64,000 bases of DNA, taken from positions 40,482 through 104,481 of the forward strand of contig CABUCM010000005.1 in the NCBI GenBank assembly GCA_902490005.1, in the 5' to 3' direction. The DNA comes from an uncultured Ruminiclostridium sp. (GTDB taxonomy: Bacteria; Bacillota; Clostridia; Oscillospirales; Acutalibacteraceae). The notes below the pieces were generated by a model that saw only the letters and a program-made list of their open reading frames with translations, was not told where the DNA came from and searched no databases. Shown piece after piece: positions 53,530 through 62,207 of this stretch (its first letter is position 1; the number at the start of each line of letters is the position of its first letter). The translations under genes and the position numbers were made by a program.

Positions 53530-53559
53530 TTAAAATGGACCGCCAGGAGGACTTCTTTT

Positions 53560-56500
53560 ATGCTCTCAAAATTCAGTGTCAAAAAGCCGTTTACCGTCGT
53601 GGTTGCCGTCGTCATGATCTTCATATTGGGAGCAGTCTCCTTTATGAATATGACCACCGACCTGCTGCCAAAAATTGAGCTTCCCTATGTGGTGGTGTCC
53701 ACCACCTATATAGGGGCCAGCCCGGAAAAGGTGGAATCCAACGTCACCAAGCCGATGGAATCCGCCTTAAGCACCCTGTCCGGCGTGGCTTCCGTCACCT
53801 CCATCTCCAGTGAAAACGCCAGTATCGTGATGCTGGAATTTGAACAGGGCACCAATATGGATTCCGCCACCATCGATATTTCCAACAAACTGGACCAGGT
53901 GAAGGCCAAGTTTGACGATGGGGTGGGCTCCCCCACCATGATGCGGATCTCGCCGGAAATGATGCCGGTGATGGTGGCCAGCGTGGATGCCGGCGGCAAA
54001 AGCGTGGAAGAGGTCACCAAGCTGGTGAACGACACGGTTCTGCCGGCCATGCAGCGCGTGGATGGCGTGGGTTCCGTCACCGCCTCCGGCCTGGTGGAGC
54101 AGCAGCTGAAAATCACCCTGGACCAAGGGAAAATCGACGAGTTGAACGACAAAGTGCTGAAGGCGGTGGATTCCCAGCTTTACGACGCGAAAAAAGAGCT
54201 GGACGACGCCCAGGCAAAGCTGGATGAAGGCAAGCAGCAATTGGAATCCGGCCAGGAGGGCGCGGTTTCCCAGCTCACCGCGGGAAGCGTCCAGGTGGAT
54301 TCCGCCGTGGCCCAATTAAACGCCCTATTGGCGGAGGACACGATTTTATCCTCTCAGAAAATGGCGTTTGAAACAGAGCGGGCCGCTTACGCCGACGGCC
54401 TCAAGCAGGCCCAGGATGGCCTGACGGAGGCCCAGGCCGCCCTGTCCCAGCTTCGGCAAAGCTATGAGGCGGTTAACACGGGCTTGCTGGGCCTGAAGGC
54501 CTTTGTTTCCTCCCCTACCGGCGCGGCTTTGTTCCCCAACGGCCTGCCCGCAACCACGGTAGAGGAGCTTTTGGCCCTGTCCCCGGAGGACTTTGACGCC
54601 TTCAAGACAACGGTTTCCTCCATTCCTACCTTAGGGGAGGCCTTCTCCTCCCTGACCCAGGATGGACTGCAAAAGATGGTGGACGGCATGAGCCAGCTGC
54701 AGGCCACGGTGGACTCCCTGCCGGGCACCATCTCCGACGCTCAGACCCGGATCACGGAAATCGATACCGAATTGCAGAACATAAAAACGCGCCAGGCCAC
54801 CCTGTCCGCCATGAAGCCCCAGCTGGAGGCCCAGCTGAAAACCGCCCAGGACGGCTATGAACAGCTGGAAAGCGGGAAGCTGACCGCGGGCAATGAATTC
54901 GCCCAGGCCAACGCCCAGATCATCACCGGGCAAAGCCAGCTGGACACCGCTAAGGCGGAATTTGAAAAGGCCCGGGACCAAGCCCTGGAAAAGGCCGATA
55001 TTTCCGGTATCATCACCCAAGAGATGATCAGCCAGATTCTCACCGCCCAAAACTTCAGCATGCCCGCCGGCTACCTGGATTCTGAAAACGGCCAGCAGTA
55101 CCTGGTGAAGGTGGGGGAGCAGTACGGCAGCGTTAAGGAGCTTGAGGACGGCGTGCTGTTCTCTATGGATGTAGACGGCGTAGGCGACATCCGCCTTTCC
55201 GACGTGGCCGCCGTCGAGCAGGCCGACAACGCCGGCGACGCTTACGCCAAGGTCAACGGCAACGAGGGCGTGGTGCTGTCCTTCCAAAAGCAGTCCACCG
55301 CTTCCACCGCCACCGTTTCGGAACAGATCAACCAAGCCATCGAAAAACTCCAGTCGGAGAATCCCGATCTTCATATCATCCCTCTCATGGACCAGGGGGA
55401 TTACATCAACATGATTATCCAGTCGGTGCTGCAGAACCTGATTTTAGGCGGTATCCTCGCGATCCTGGTTTTGGCTTTGTTCCTAAAGGATGTCAAGCCC
55501 ACGGTGATTATCGCCTTCTCCATCCCCATCAGCGTGCTGTTCGCCATGGTGCTGATGTATTTCACCGATATCACCTTGAATATCATCTCCCTGTCCGGCC
55601 TGGCCCTAGGGGTGGGCATGCTGGTGGATAACAGTATCGTGGTCATCGAAAATATCTACCGGCTGCGAAGCCAGGGGGTCCCGGCGGCAAAAGCCGCCGT
55701 CAAGGGCGCCGCCCAGGTGGCGGGGGCGATTTTCGCTTCCACCCTCACCACCATCTGCGTGTTCCTGCCCATCGTGTTCACCCAGGGCATCTCCAGAGAG
55801 CTGTTCACCGATATGGGCCTGACCATCGCCTACTCTTTGCTGGCCAGCCTGGTGGTGGCGTTGACCCTGGTGCCCGCTATGGGCTCCACCATGCTGCGAA
55901 AGACCAAGGAGAAAAAGCACCGCTGGTTCGACGGCTTTACCAACGGCTATGAAAAAGCCCTTAGGTTCTCTCTGAAGCACAAAATTGTGGTCATCGCCGG
56001 CGTGGTGGTGCTGCTGGCCTTCGCCGCCTTTGAGGCCGTCAATATGGGTACCTCCTTTATGCCGGCCATGGATTCCCCCCAGATGATGGCGACTTTGGAA
56101 ATGCCCAAGGAAGCCACCCAGCAGGAGGGCTATGAAATGGCCGACGAGGTTATGAGCCGGGTTCGGGATCTGGATGACGTGGAAACCGTGGGCGCCATCT
56201 CCGGCGGCATGTCCATGACCTCTTCTTCCTCCAGCAATACCTACAGCTTCTATATCCTGCTGAAGGAAAACGGGCGGACCCATTCCAACGCCCAAATGGC
56301 GGAGCTGATTACCGGCGCTACCCAGGACCTTGACTGCGAGGTGAGCGTCTCCGCCTCCACGATGGATATGTCCGCCCTGGGGGGCAGCGGTATTTCCCTG
56401 GAAATTAAGGGAGACAATCTGGACACCCTGAATTCCATCTCCCGGGATGTGGTGGAAATGCTCAACGGCATCGAGGGCACCACCGACGTCACCGGGGGCA

Positions 56501-57498
56501 TCACCCAGGGGGACATGGAAACCCGGATCGTGGTAGATAAAAACAAAGCCATGGAGCACGGCCTGACCGTGGCCCAGGTGTATCAGAATATCGCTTCCGC
56601 CCTGCAAACGGAAACCACCGCCACCACGCTGACCATCGGCGCGGAGGAAATGCCGGTGATCGTGGTGAAAAGCCAGGAGGACACTCTGACCCGGGAGGAC
56701 CTGATGTCCCATAAGATTTCCGTGACCAACCAGCAGACCGGGGAAACGGAATCCGTTCCTCTTTACGACATCGCTTCCGCCGAGGATACGGAAAGCGTCA
56801 GCTCTATTAACCGGGAAAACCAAGTGCGCTATATGACCGTCACCGCCGGGGTGGATAACGACCACAACATCGGCCTGGTGAGCCGGGAACTGGAGAAACA
56901 GCTGGCCTCCTACGACGTGCCGGAGGGCTATACGGTGGAGATCCAGGGGGAAACCGAAACCATCAACTCCGCCATGGGCGACCTGATTCTGATGATCGTC
57001 CTGGCCATCGTGTTCATCTATCTGATTATGGTGGCCCAGTTCCAAAGCCTGCTGTCCCCGTTCATTGTCATGTTCACCATTCCCCTGGCCTTCACCGGCG
57101 GCCTGCTGGCCTTATGGATCACTGGGAACCCCATTTCCGTCATCGCCATGCTGGGCTTCCTGATGCTGTCCGGCGTGGTGGTGAATAACGGTATCGTGTT
57201 CGTGGACTATGTGAACCAGCTGCGGCTGGAGGGCGTGGACAAAAAGGAAGCGTTGATCCAGACAGGCCGGACCCGCCTGCGCCCCATTCTTATGACGGCC
57301 CTGACCACGATTCTAGCCATGGTCACCATGGCAATGGGCCTGGGGGACGGCGCGGAAATGACACAGCCCATGGCTATCGTCACCATCGGCGGCCTGGCCT
57401 ACGCCACTCTGCTGACCCTGCTGGTGGTGCCGGTGCTTTACGATGCGTTCCACAGAAAGCCCATGAGAAAAGTGGATTTGGAGGATGATTTGCGGTGA
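53560..57498 (+). CDS. RND-family efflux permease with coiled-coil insertion
   Basis: 1312 residues from the ATG at 53560 (GGAGG upstream). The open frame starts at 53500, but that overlaps the operator and lacks a site. It is AcrB-like in order: first membrane helix, porter domain, six helices, second porter domain, six helices. The helix-4 relay reads 'GMLVDNSIVVIEN', so one of AcrB's two Asp is an Asn. About 275 residues (roughly 205-480), rich in Gln/Ala/Leu heptads, are inserted in the first porter half. No membrane-fusion protein or outer-membrane channel is encoded nearby, as expected in a monoderm. The substrate is unknown; the operator and TetR gene suggest induction by a toxic compound. 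Confidence 0.92.
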   Translation: MLSKFSVKKPFTVVVAVVMIFILGAVSFMNMTTDLLPKIELPYVVVSTTYIGASPEKVESNVTKPMESALSTLSGVASVTSISSENASIVMLEFEQGTNMDSATIDISNKLDQVKAKFDDGVGSPTMMRISPEMMPVMVASVDAGGKSVEEVTKLVNDTVLPAMQRVDGVGSVTASGLVEQQLKITLDQGKIDELNDKVLKAVDSQLYDAKKELDDAQAKLDEGKQQLESGQEGAVSQLTAGSVQVDSAVAQLNALLAEDTILSSQKMAFETERAAYADGLKQAQDGLTEAQAALSQLRQSYEAVNTGLLGLKAFVSSPTGAALFPNGLPATTVEELLALSPEDFDAFKTTVSSIPTLGEAFSSLTQDGLQKMVDGMSQLQATVDSLPGTISDAQTRITEIDTELQNIKTRQATLSAMKPQLEAQLKTAQDGYEQLESGKLTAGNEFAQANAQIITGQSQLDTAKAEFEKARDQALEKADISGIITQEMISQILTAQNFSMPAGYLDSENGQQYLVKVGEQYGSVKELEDGVLFSMDVDGVGDIRLSDVAAVEQADNAGDAYAKVNGNEGVVLSFQKQSTASTATVSEQINQAIEKLQSENPDLHIIPLMDQGDYINMIIQSVLQNLILGGILAILVLALFLKDVKPTVIIAFSIPISVLFAMVLMYFTDITLNIISLSGLALGVGMLVDNSIVVIENIYRLRSQGVPAAKAAVKGAAQVAGAIFASTLTTICVFLPIVFTQGISRELFTDMGLTIAYSLLASLVVALTLVPAMGSTMLRKTKEKKHRWFDGFTNGYEKALRFSLKHKIVVIAGVVVLLAFAAFEAVNMGTSFMPAMDSPQMMATLEMPKEATQQEGYEMADEVMSRVRDLDDVETVGAISGGMSMTSSSSSNTYSFYILLKENGRTHSNAQMAELITGATQDLDCEVSVSASTMDMSALGGSGISLEIKGDNLDTLNSISRDVVEMLNGIEGTTDVTGGITQGDMETRIVVDKNKAMEHGLTVAQVYQNIASALQTETTATTLTIGAEEMPVIVVKSQEDTLTREDLMSHKISVTNQQTGETESVPLYDIASAEDTESVSSINRENQVRYMTVTAGVDNDHNIGLVSRELEKQLASYDVPEGYTVEIQGETETINSAMGDLILMIVLAIVFIYLIMVAQFQSLLSPFIVMFTIPLAFTGGLLALWITGNPISVIAMLGFLMLSGVVVNNGIVFVDYVNQLRLEGVDKKEALIQTGRTRLRPILMTALTTILAMVTMAMGLGDGAEMTQPMAIVTIGGLAYATLLTLLVVPVLYDAFHRKPMRKVDLEDDLR

Positions 57499-58118
57499 GT
57501 GGCTCTACAGATAAAAAAACGGCGATTTTTGAAGCCGTCATCAGCCTGGCGATGGAAGGAAAAAGCCTGGAGGCCCTGACCGTGTCGGAAACGGCCGCCC
57601 GGGCGGGGATCGGCAAGGGCACGGTATACGAATATTTTTCCTCCAAAGAGGAGATGACTGCCGCAGCTGTCTGGTACTATATGCAGCGGGAGATTACCGC
57701 CGTTCGGGAAATGATCCCCCTGGACCAGGGCTTTCAAAAGGCGGTGGAGGCCTCCATGTCCACCGTTGCCGGGGCGATTCAAAGCAGGCTGTCCTTTCTT
57801 CATATGATTTCCGGCTTCTCCTGCTTTGAGATAAAATGCCGCCTGAAGGATCAGGGGCCGTCGGCGGAAATCCGCGACGCCGTTCAGGAGGAAATCAGTC
57901 AAATTCTCGCCCTGGGCAAGAAAGAAAATTTGATTTCCGGCGGATTCCCCGAGGAATATCAGGCCATGTGCTTTTTAGGCGCCGTCGGCTCTTATCTGGC
58001 TTCCCTGCAAGCCCAGACACTGCCCGAGCCCCAGGCCCGGGCCTATGCCTACCAAATGCTGATCCGGTCCTTGTCGGAATCCAAGCCCGCGGATTTCCAC
58101 ACCCCTGAAAGAGCTTAA
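57495..58118 (+). CDS. TetR-family transcriptional regulator
   Basis: 207 residues, starting at a GTG that overlaps the RND stop (GTGA at 57495-57498), so the two are coupled. The helix-turn-helix is 'LTVSETAARAGIGKGTVYEYFSSKEEMTAAAVWYYMQ'. The remaining helical part is the ligand and dimer domain. It most likely represses its own operon through the palindrome at 53512-53529. The ligand is unknown. Confidence 0.9.
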   Translation: MSGSTDKKTAIFEAVISLAMEGKSLEALTVSETAARAGIGKGTVYEYFSSKEEMTAAAVWYYMQREITAVREMIPLDQGFQKAVEASMSTVAGAIQSRLSFLHMISGFSCFEIKCRLKDQGPSAEIRDAVQEEISQILALGKKENLISGGFPEEYQAMCFLGAVGSYLASLQAQTLPEPQARAYAYQMLIRSLSESKPADFHTPERA

Positions 58119-58153
58119 TCCTTTTTCACCGCTTAAGCCGAATATGCCCTTCA

Positions 58154-58192
58154 AAAGTGGAATTTCAAAATTTCATTTTGAAATTCCACTTT
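58154..58192 (+). terminator. Terminator of the RND-TetR operon
   Basis: An 18-bp perfect stem AAAGTGGAATTTCAAAAT with its complement, a 3-nt loop and then CTTTTTGG. It is AT-rich and unusually long. Confidence 0.8.
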
Positions 58193-58285
58193 CTTTTTGG
58201 CTCAAGATTTAGTATAATTAAGCGAAACGTTTTTTTGTCATTTTTAAGAGGTTAAATTATAATATGATTTTCAGGAGGTAAAAAA

Positions 58286-59137
58286 ATGTTAGCTACTTTA
58301 AACCAAGTATTGAAAACCGCTGATGAAAAGCAGTATGCTATCGCGGCGTTCAATACCCCTACTTTGGAAAGCCTTCAGGCCGCCATCGACAAGGCGGAAG
58401 AGCACCAGGTTCCCGTCATTGTGGCCCACGCCCAGCTTCACGAAGCGGTGACCCCCCTGTCCGTCATCGGCCCCGCGATGGTGGCGCTGGCGGAAAAGGC
58501 CACTGTGCCCGTGTGCGTCCACCTGGACCACGGCGAGACCTTGGAATACTTGAAGAAAGCCCTGGACCTGGGCTTCACCTCCGTCATGTACGACGGCTCC
58601 GCCCTGCCCTATGAGGAAAACGTGGCAAACACCAGAAAGGCCGTGGCAATGGCCAAGGAATACGGCGCCAATGTGGAAGCGGAAATCGGCAGCCTGGGAA
58701 AGGCCGAGGGCGCCGGCATGGCCCATGAAAACGACCCCGCCAGCTATACCGACCCCGCCCTGGCGGAGCGGTTCGTCAAGGATACCGGCGTAGACGCTTT
58801 GGCCTGCTCCTTCGGCACGGCCCATGGCATCTATACCGCCAAGCCCAAGCTGGATCTCCCTCGGATCGAGAAAATCCACCAGCTCACCGGCGTGCCGCTG
58901 GTGATGCACGGCGGCTCCGGCGTCAGTCCGGAGGATTATGTGGAAGCCATCAAGCGGGGCGTGCGGAAGATCAACTATTACACCTACATGGCCAGAGAAG
59001 GCACCAACGCCGCCAAGGCTTACCTCCAGGAGCACCCCGACGTCATTTATTATCATGACATCGCCAGCGCCGCCAGGGAAGCCATGAAAAACGACGTGGA
59101 AAAAGCGATGGGCGTTTTCTACGGTTTGAAAAAATAA
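58286..59137 (+). CDS. fba: Class II ketose-bisphosphate aldolase (fructose-bisphosphate aldolase type)
   Basis: 283 residues, zinc-dependent aldolase of the FbaA/GatY/KbaY group. Zinc ligands are in 'VCVHLDHGETLEYL' and in 'LVMHGGSGVSPEDYVEA' near the C-terminus. 'EAEIGSLGKAEGAG' is the active-site loop. At 283 residues it is closer in length to the short class IIB and tagatose-bisphosphate enzymes than to E. coli FbaA (359). A glycolytic fructose-1,6-bisphosphate role is likely as it is a single-gene unit with a strong AGGAGG site. A tagatose-bisphosphate specificity cannot be excluded. Confidence 0.88.
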   Translation: MLATLNQVLKTADEKQYAIAAFNTPTLESLQAAIDKAEEHQVPVIVAHAQLHEAVTPLSVIGPAMVALAEKATVPVCVHLDHGETLEYLKKALDLGFTSVMYDGSALPYEENVANTRKAVAMAKEYGANVEAEIGSLGKAEGAGMAHENDPASYTDPALAERFVKDTGVDALACSFGTAHGIYTAKPKLDLPRIEKIHQLTGVPLVMHGGSGVSPEDYVEAIKRGVRKINYYTYMAREGTNAAKAYLQEHPDVIYYHDIASAAREAMKNDVEKAMGVFYGLKK

Positions 59138-59149
59138 GGAAATCGCGGC

Positions 59150-59182
59150 AAAAAGCAAAGGGGCGCGCCCCTTTGCTTTTTT
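59150..59182 (+). terminator. Terminator of the aldolase gene
   Basis: A perfect 14-bp stem AAAAAGCAAAGGGG/CCCCTTTGCTTTTT with a 4-nt loop and trailing T residues. Confidence 0.92.
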
Positions 59183-59183
59183 C

Positions 59184-59212
59184 TTGCTTTTCACCCAAAT
59201 ATCTGATATCAT
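59184..59212 (+). promoter_or_regulatory. Promoter of the MFS exporter gene
   Basis: TTGCTT (59184-59189), 17-bp spacer, TATCAT (59207-59212). Transcript start is expected near 59219. Confidence 0.65.
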
Positions 59213-59235
59213 AGTTAAACCTCTCTGTCTGCATC

Positions 59236-60552
59236 GTGAACAATCCGTTTCTTACCGTAACTACATACACTGAAAAGTTTGGAGGGATTATTCTGACGCA
59301 AACGACTACGCAGCCCCCTTCCTATGAGGGCTGGAAACGTAAAACAGCATTCTTTCTTACCGGGCAGACCGTTTCGTTATTCGGCTCTTCCCTGGTTCAG
59401 TTCGCCATCATTTGGTATATCACCCTTTCCACCCAATCAGGGGTGATGATGACCATCTCTTCCATCTGCGGCTTTCTGCCCCAGATCGCGGTTTCCTTAT
59501 TCGCCGGCGTATGGGCAGACCGTTACAACCGGAAAAAGCTCATTATTTATTCCGACGCTATGACCGCGGCCTCCACCCTGCTGCTGGCGATTCTGTTTTT
59601 ATCCGGCTACGACAGTCTGTGGACCATCTTCGTGGTCTCCGCCATCCGGTCCTTCGGCGCGGGTATCCAGACTCCCGCGGTGAACGCCGTGATTCCCCAG
59701 CTGGTACCCCCGGAAAAGCTCATGCGGGTCAATGGGATCAACGGCAGCCTTCAGTCCATGATTATGCTGCTGTCCCCGGCCGCCAGCGGCGCGCTGATGT
59801 CCGCCCTGCCCTTGGGGCCGGTATTCTTTGTGGACGTGGCCACCGCCGCAATCGCTATCACTATTATGATTTTTTTGAAAATTCCTTTGCACCACAAGGC
59901 CCTGAAAAAAATAAAGGGCGGCTATTTCACCGACCTGAAGCAGGGCCTTTCCTATGTGCGACGCAGCAGCTTCATCAAGGAGCTTCTGGTGGCCTTCGCC
60001 CTGTTTTCCTTTTTTGCGGTTCCCGCCGCGATGCTGACCCCCCTGCAGGTGAGCCGTACGTTTGGCAACGAGGTTTGGAGGTTGTCCGCCACTGAAATGC
60101 TGTTCAGCGGCGGCGCCGTGCTGGGAGGCATTGTGATCTCCATTTGGGGAGGGTTCCGCAACCGGACCAACACGGTGTTTCTGGGCTGCGTTGGGTTCGG
60201 CGTATGCACCGTTTTCCTGGGGCTAATTGGGAATTTCCCCCTGTATTTGGCGGTGATGGGCGTCACCGGCCTGTTTATGCCCCTGCTCAACACCGCCATC
60301 ATGGTGATTTTGCAGGAAAAGGTTCACGGCGATATGCAGGGCCGGATTTTCAGCCTGATCCAAATTGTGGGCTCCTCTACCATTCCCCTGGGCATGGTGC
60401 TGTTCGGGCCCTTGGCGGATACCATCTCCGTGGAAATCCTCCTGTGGTCCACCGGCGCGGTATTGCTGGTGCTTTCCGTCTGTCTGCTGTTCAGCAAACA
60501 GCTGCGCCAAGCTGGGGAACCGGTTGTTTCGCCTACCCAAAAGGACGAATAA
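59236..60552 (+). CDS. MFS transporter, MefA/macrolide-efflux-like
   Basis: 438 residues from the GTG at 59236, about twelve membrane helices. The loop 2-3 motif is 'GVWADRYNRKKLI'. 'AIRSFGAGIQTPAVNAVIPQLVPPEKLMRVNGI' is characteristic of the MefA/enterobactin-exporter-like branch, which often exports antibiotics. The start is uncertain: the GTG has no ribosome site, whereas GGAGGG at 59281-59286 lies 6 bp before an in-frame CTG at 59293, giving 'TQTTTQPPSYEGWKRKTAFFLTGQ'. The shorter form fits family N-termini better. Substrate is unknown. Confidence 0.85.
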   Translation: MNNPFLTVTTYTEKFGGIILTQTTTQPPSYEGWKRKTAFFLTGQTVSLFGSSLVQFAIIWYITLSTQSGVMMTISSICGFLPQIAVSLFAGVWADRYNRKKLIIYSDAMTAASTLLLAILFLSGYDSLWTIFVVSAIRSFGAGIQTPAVNAVIPQLVPPEKLMRVNGINGSLQSMIMLLSPAASGALMSALPLGPVFFVDVATAAIAITIMIFLKIPLHHKALKKIKGGYFTDLKQGLSYVRRSSFIKELLVAFALFSFFAVPAAMLTPLQVSRTFGNEVWRLSATEMLFSGGAVLGGIVISIWGGFRNRTNTVFLGCVGFGVCTVFLGLIGNFPLYLAVMGVTGLFMPLLNTAIMVILQEKVHGDMQGRIFSLIQIVGSSTIPLGMVLFGPLADTISVEILLWSTGAVLLVLSVCLLFSKQLRQAGEPVVSPTQKDE

Positions 60553-60670
60553 TGCATCTTTTCTCAAAAATCTTTCATCAAACCTTTTTCCTTTTTGCAA
60601 AAGCTTGAGTATTATGTCTAATATTTAACAACTATATCGACATATATTGTGAAAGTCAAATAAATAACAA

Positions 60671-60699
60671 TTGCATATTATCGTCCGCCGTGTTATACT
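60671..60699 (+). promoter_or_regulatory. Promoter of the second GNAT gene
   Basis: TTGCAT (60671-60676), 17-bp spacer, TATACT (60694-60699). Confidence 0.7.
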
Positions 60700-60749
60700 G
60701 TGAATGAAGAAATCTTATTTATTTCAAAACAGTAAAGGCGGTGTATTGT

Positions 60750-61181
60750 ATGACGTTTACTCTGCGGGAAAACAATTTATCAGCCGGCGATTATAACCTT
60801 TTGCGCAGCAGCGTGGGCTGGTCGCCTATGTCGTCTCAATTGGCCAAGGCCTCACTTGTTAACTCCTGGTACACTGTCGCCGCCATACATGAGGATATGG
60901 TCATCGGTATGGCCCGCATTGTCGGCGACGGCGGGTTCCTTCATTTCATTCAGGATGTGATCGTAAACCCCGGTTTTCAGGGGAAGGGCGTGGGCAAGGC
61001 ATTGGTGGAAAAATGCCTGGAAAAGATCAAAGCTTCCGTTCCCTCGGACGCCTCTGTGCTGGTAACCTCCCTGGCGGACAAGGGCCAGGAAAAGTTTTAT
61101 GAAAAATTAGGCTTCCGCGCCCGCCCCAACGAGTTCGAGGGCGCCGCGATGAGCCGTTTTGTGGTGGGCAACGACACCTGA
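60750..61181 (+). CDS. GNAT-family N-acetyltransferase
   Basis: 143 residues from the ATG at 60750, which is 8 bp after AAAGGCGG; a GTG at 60741 overlaps that site and is rejected. Motif A is 'DVIVNPGFQGKGVGKALVEKCLEKI' (Q-x-x-G-x-G). 'AKASLVNSWYTVAAIHEDMVIGMARIVGDGG' is typical of small PaiA/YjcF-like or aminoglycoside-type GNATs. 'KFYEKLGFRARPNEFEGAAM' closes the fold. The substrate is unknown. It is a single-gene unit with its own promoter. Confidence 0.87.
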   Translation: MTFTLRENNLSAGDYNLLRSSVGWSPMSSQLAKASLVNSWYTVAAIHEDMVIGMARIVGDGGFLHFIQDVIVNPGFQGKGVGKALVEKCLEKIKASVPSDASVLVTSLADKGQEKFYEKLGFRARPNEFEGAAMSRFVVGNDT

Positions 61182-61211
61182 CGTACCCGGACGCATAACT
61201 TCTCCATTGAA

Positions 61212-61249
61212 AAAGGGCCCCCGCTGAATCAAATCAGCGGAGGCCCTTT
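61212..61249 (-). terminator. Terminator of the ThpR/YjbQ/kinase operon
   Basis: AAAGGGCC and CCGCTGA pair with TCAGCGG and GGCCCTTT around one C-A mismatch. Loop of 6 nt; the minus strand continues TTTTCAATG. It can also stop the GNAT gene. Confidence 0.8.
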
Positions 61250-61261
61250 GATTTGGCGAAA

Positions 61262-61765
61262 TCAGCCGGCCACGTCCTTTTTTATTAGCGCGGCAGCCGC
61301 TTCCGGAGTCCTCTTCCCCACATCCAGCTTTCTGGTGTCCAGGCTTTGATAAAGGGGCAGCCGCTTCCGGCTTCGTTCCAGTACATCCGGGTGCCGCAGC
61401 CCCCGGTGAATATCCTTTTGCAGCCGCCCCACCAGGGCCTCCTCCGAGCAGACCAGAGAATAGGAATACAGGGTAAACGCCGTCCCCGTCAGCCGGGACA
61501 GCAGTTCGTCGATGATTTCCTGACGGTGCATGACCCAGGAAAATATGATGTATTCCGTCTGGGAGCATTTTAAAAAATTCCGCAGCAGATGGGTGATGTT
61601 GTCCATCGCCATGGCTTTTGTTTCCTCGGTGACCTCAAAGGGGTTCAGATTCCAGCACCAATCTCCATCCAGCCACACCGACGGGGCCAGCATTTGATGG
61701 AGCCGCCTGCACACGGCGGTTTTCCCCACCCCCATGGTACCGCCCACGAAAATCAATTTCTTCAT
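61262..61765 (-). CDS. P-loop NTPase, small-molecule kinase-like
   Basis: 167 residues. The Walker A 'GGTMGVGKTAVCRRL' is at the N-terminus. The rest fits a shikimate/nucleoside-kinase-like fold: 'VWLDGDWCW' (substrate-side Asp), a lid region 'RLQKDIHRGLRHPDVLERSRKRLPLY' with several Arg, and a short C-terminal helix. It is the last gene of an operon after YjbQ (2-bp gap) and ThpR. The substrate is unknown, and a chloramphenicol phosphotransferase-like or nucleoside kinase role are both possible. Confidence 0.75.
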   Translation of the reverse strand: MKKLIFVGGTMGVGKTAVCRRLHQMLAPSVWLDGDWCWNLNPFEVTEETKAMAMDNITHLLRNFLKCSQTEYIIFSWVMHRQEIIDELLSRLTGTAFTLYSYSLVCSEEALVGRLQKDIHRGLRHPDVLERSRKRLPLYQSLDTRKLDVGKRTPEAAAALIKKDVAG

Positions 61766-61767
61766 GG

Positions 61768-62184
61768 CTATTCCCCGATGATCTTTACCAGCACGTGCTT
61801 TTCCCGGTTGCCGTCGAACTCATAGTAAAAAATCTGTTCCCAGGTGCCGAAATCCAGCCGGCCCCCCGTGACGGCTACCACGGTTTCCCGCCCCATCACA
61901 GACCGCTTCAGGTGGGCGTCGGCATTGTCCTCATAGCCGTTGTGCCGGTATTGGCTGTATGGCTTCTCCGGCGCCAGCTTTTCCAGCCAGGCCTCCAAAT
62001 CCTGGTGCAGGCCGGATTCATCATCATTGATAAACACGCTGGCGGTGATGTTCATGGCGTTGACCAGCAGCAGCCCCTCCTGGATACCGCTTTCCTCCAG
62101 CGCTTTCTCCACCTGGCCTGTAATGTTCACCAGGCCCCTGCGGCTGGGCACGTGGAACCACAGCTCCTTCCGGTAAGATTTCAT
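61768..62184 (-). CDS. YjbQ/UPF0047-family protein (second paralogue)
   Basis: 138 residues. The conserved core is recognisable in 'LLVNAMNITASVFINDDESGLHQD', 'QYRHNGYEDNADAHLKRSVMGRET' and 'LDFGTWEQIFYYEFDGNREKH'. Compared with the copy at 51474, the 'SPHTTAGITINE' His/Thr site reads 'NAMNITASVFIND', so the first His is lost here, while 'HNGYEDNADAHLK' keeps the second His pair. This loss may change or remove activity. It lies between thpR (23 bp) and the P-loop kinase gene (2 bp). Confidence 0.85.
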   Translation of the reverse strand: MKSYRKELWFHVPSRRGLVNITGQVEKALEESGIQEGLLLVNAMNITASVFINDDESGLHQDLEAWLEKLAPEKPYSQYRHNGYEDNADAHLKRSVMGRETVVAVTGGRLDFGTWEQIFYYEFDGNREKHVLVKIIGE

Positions 62185-62207
62185 CGTATCGCATCCTTTC
62201 TTCTATT

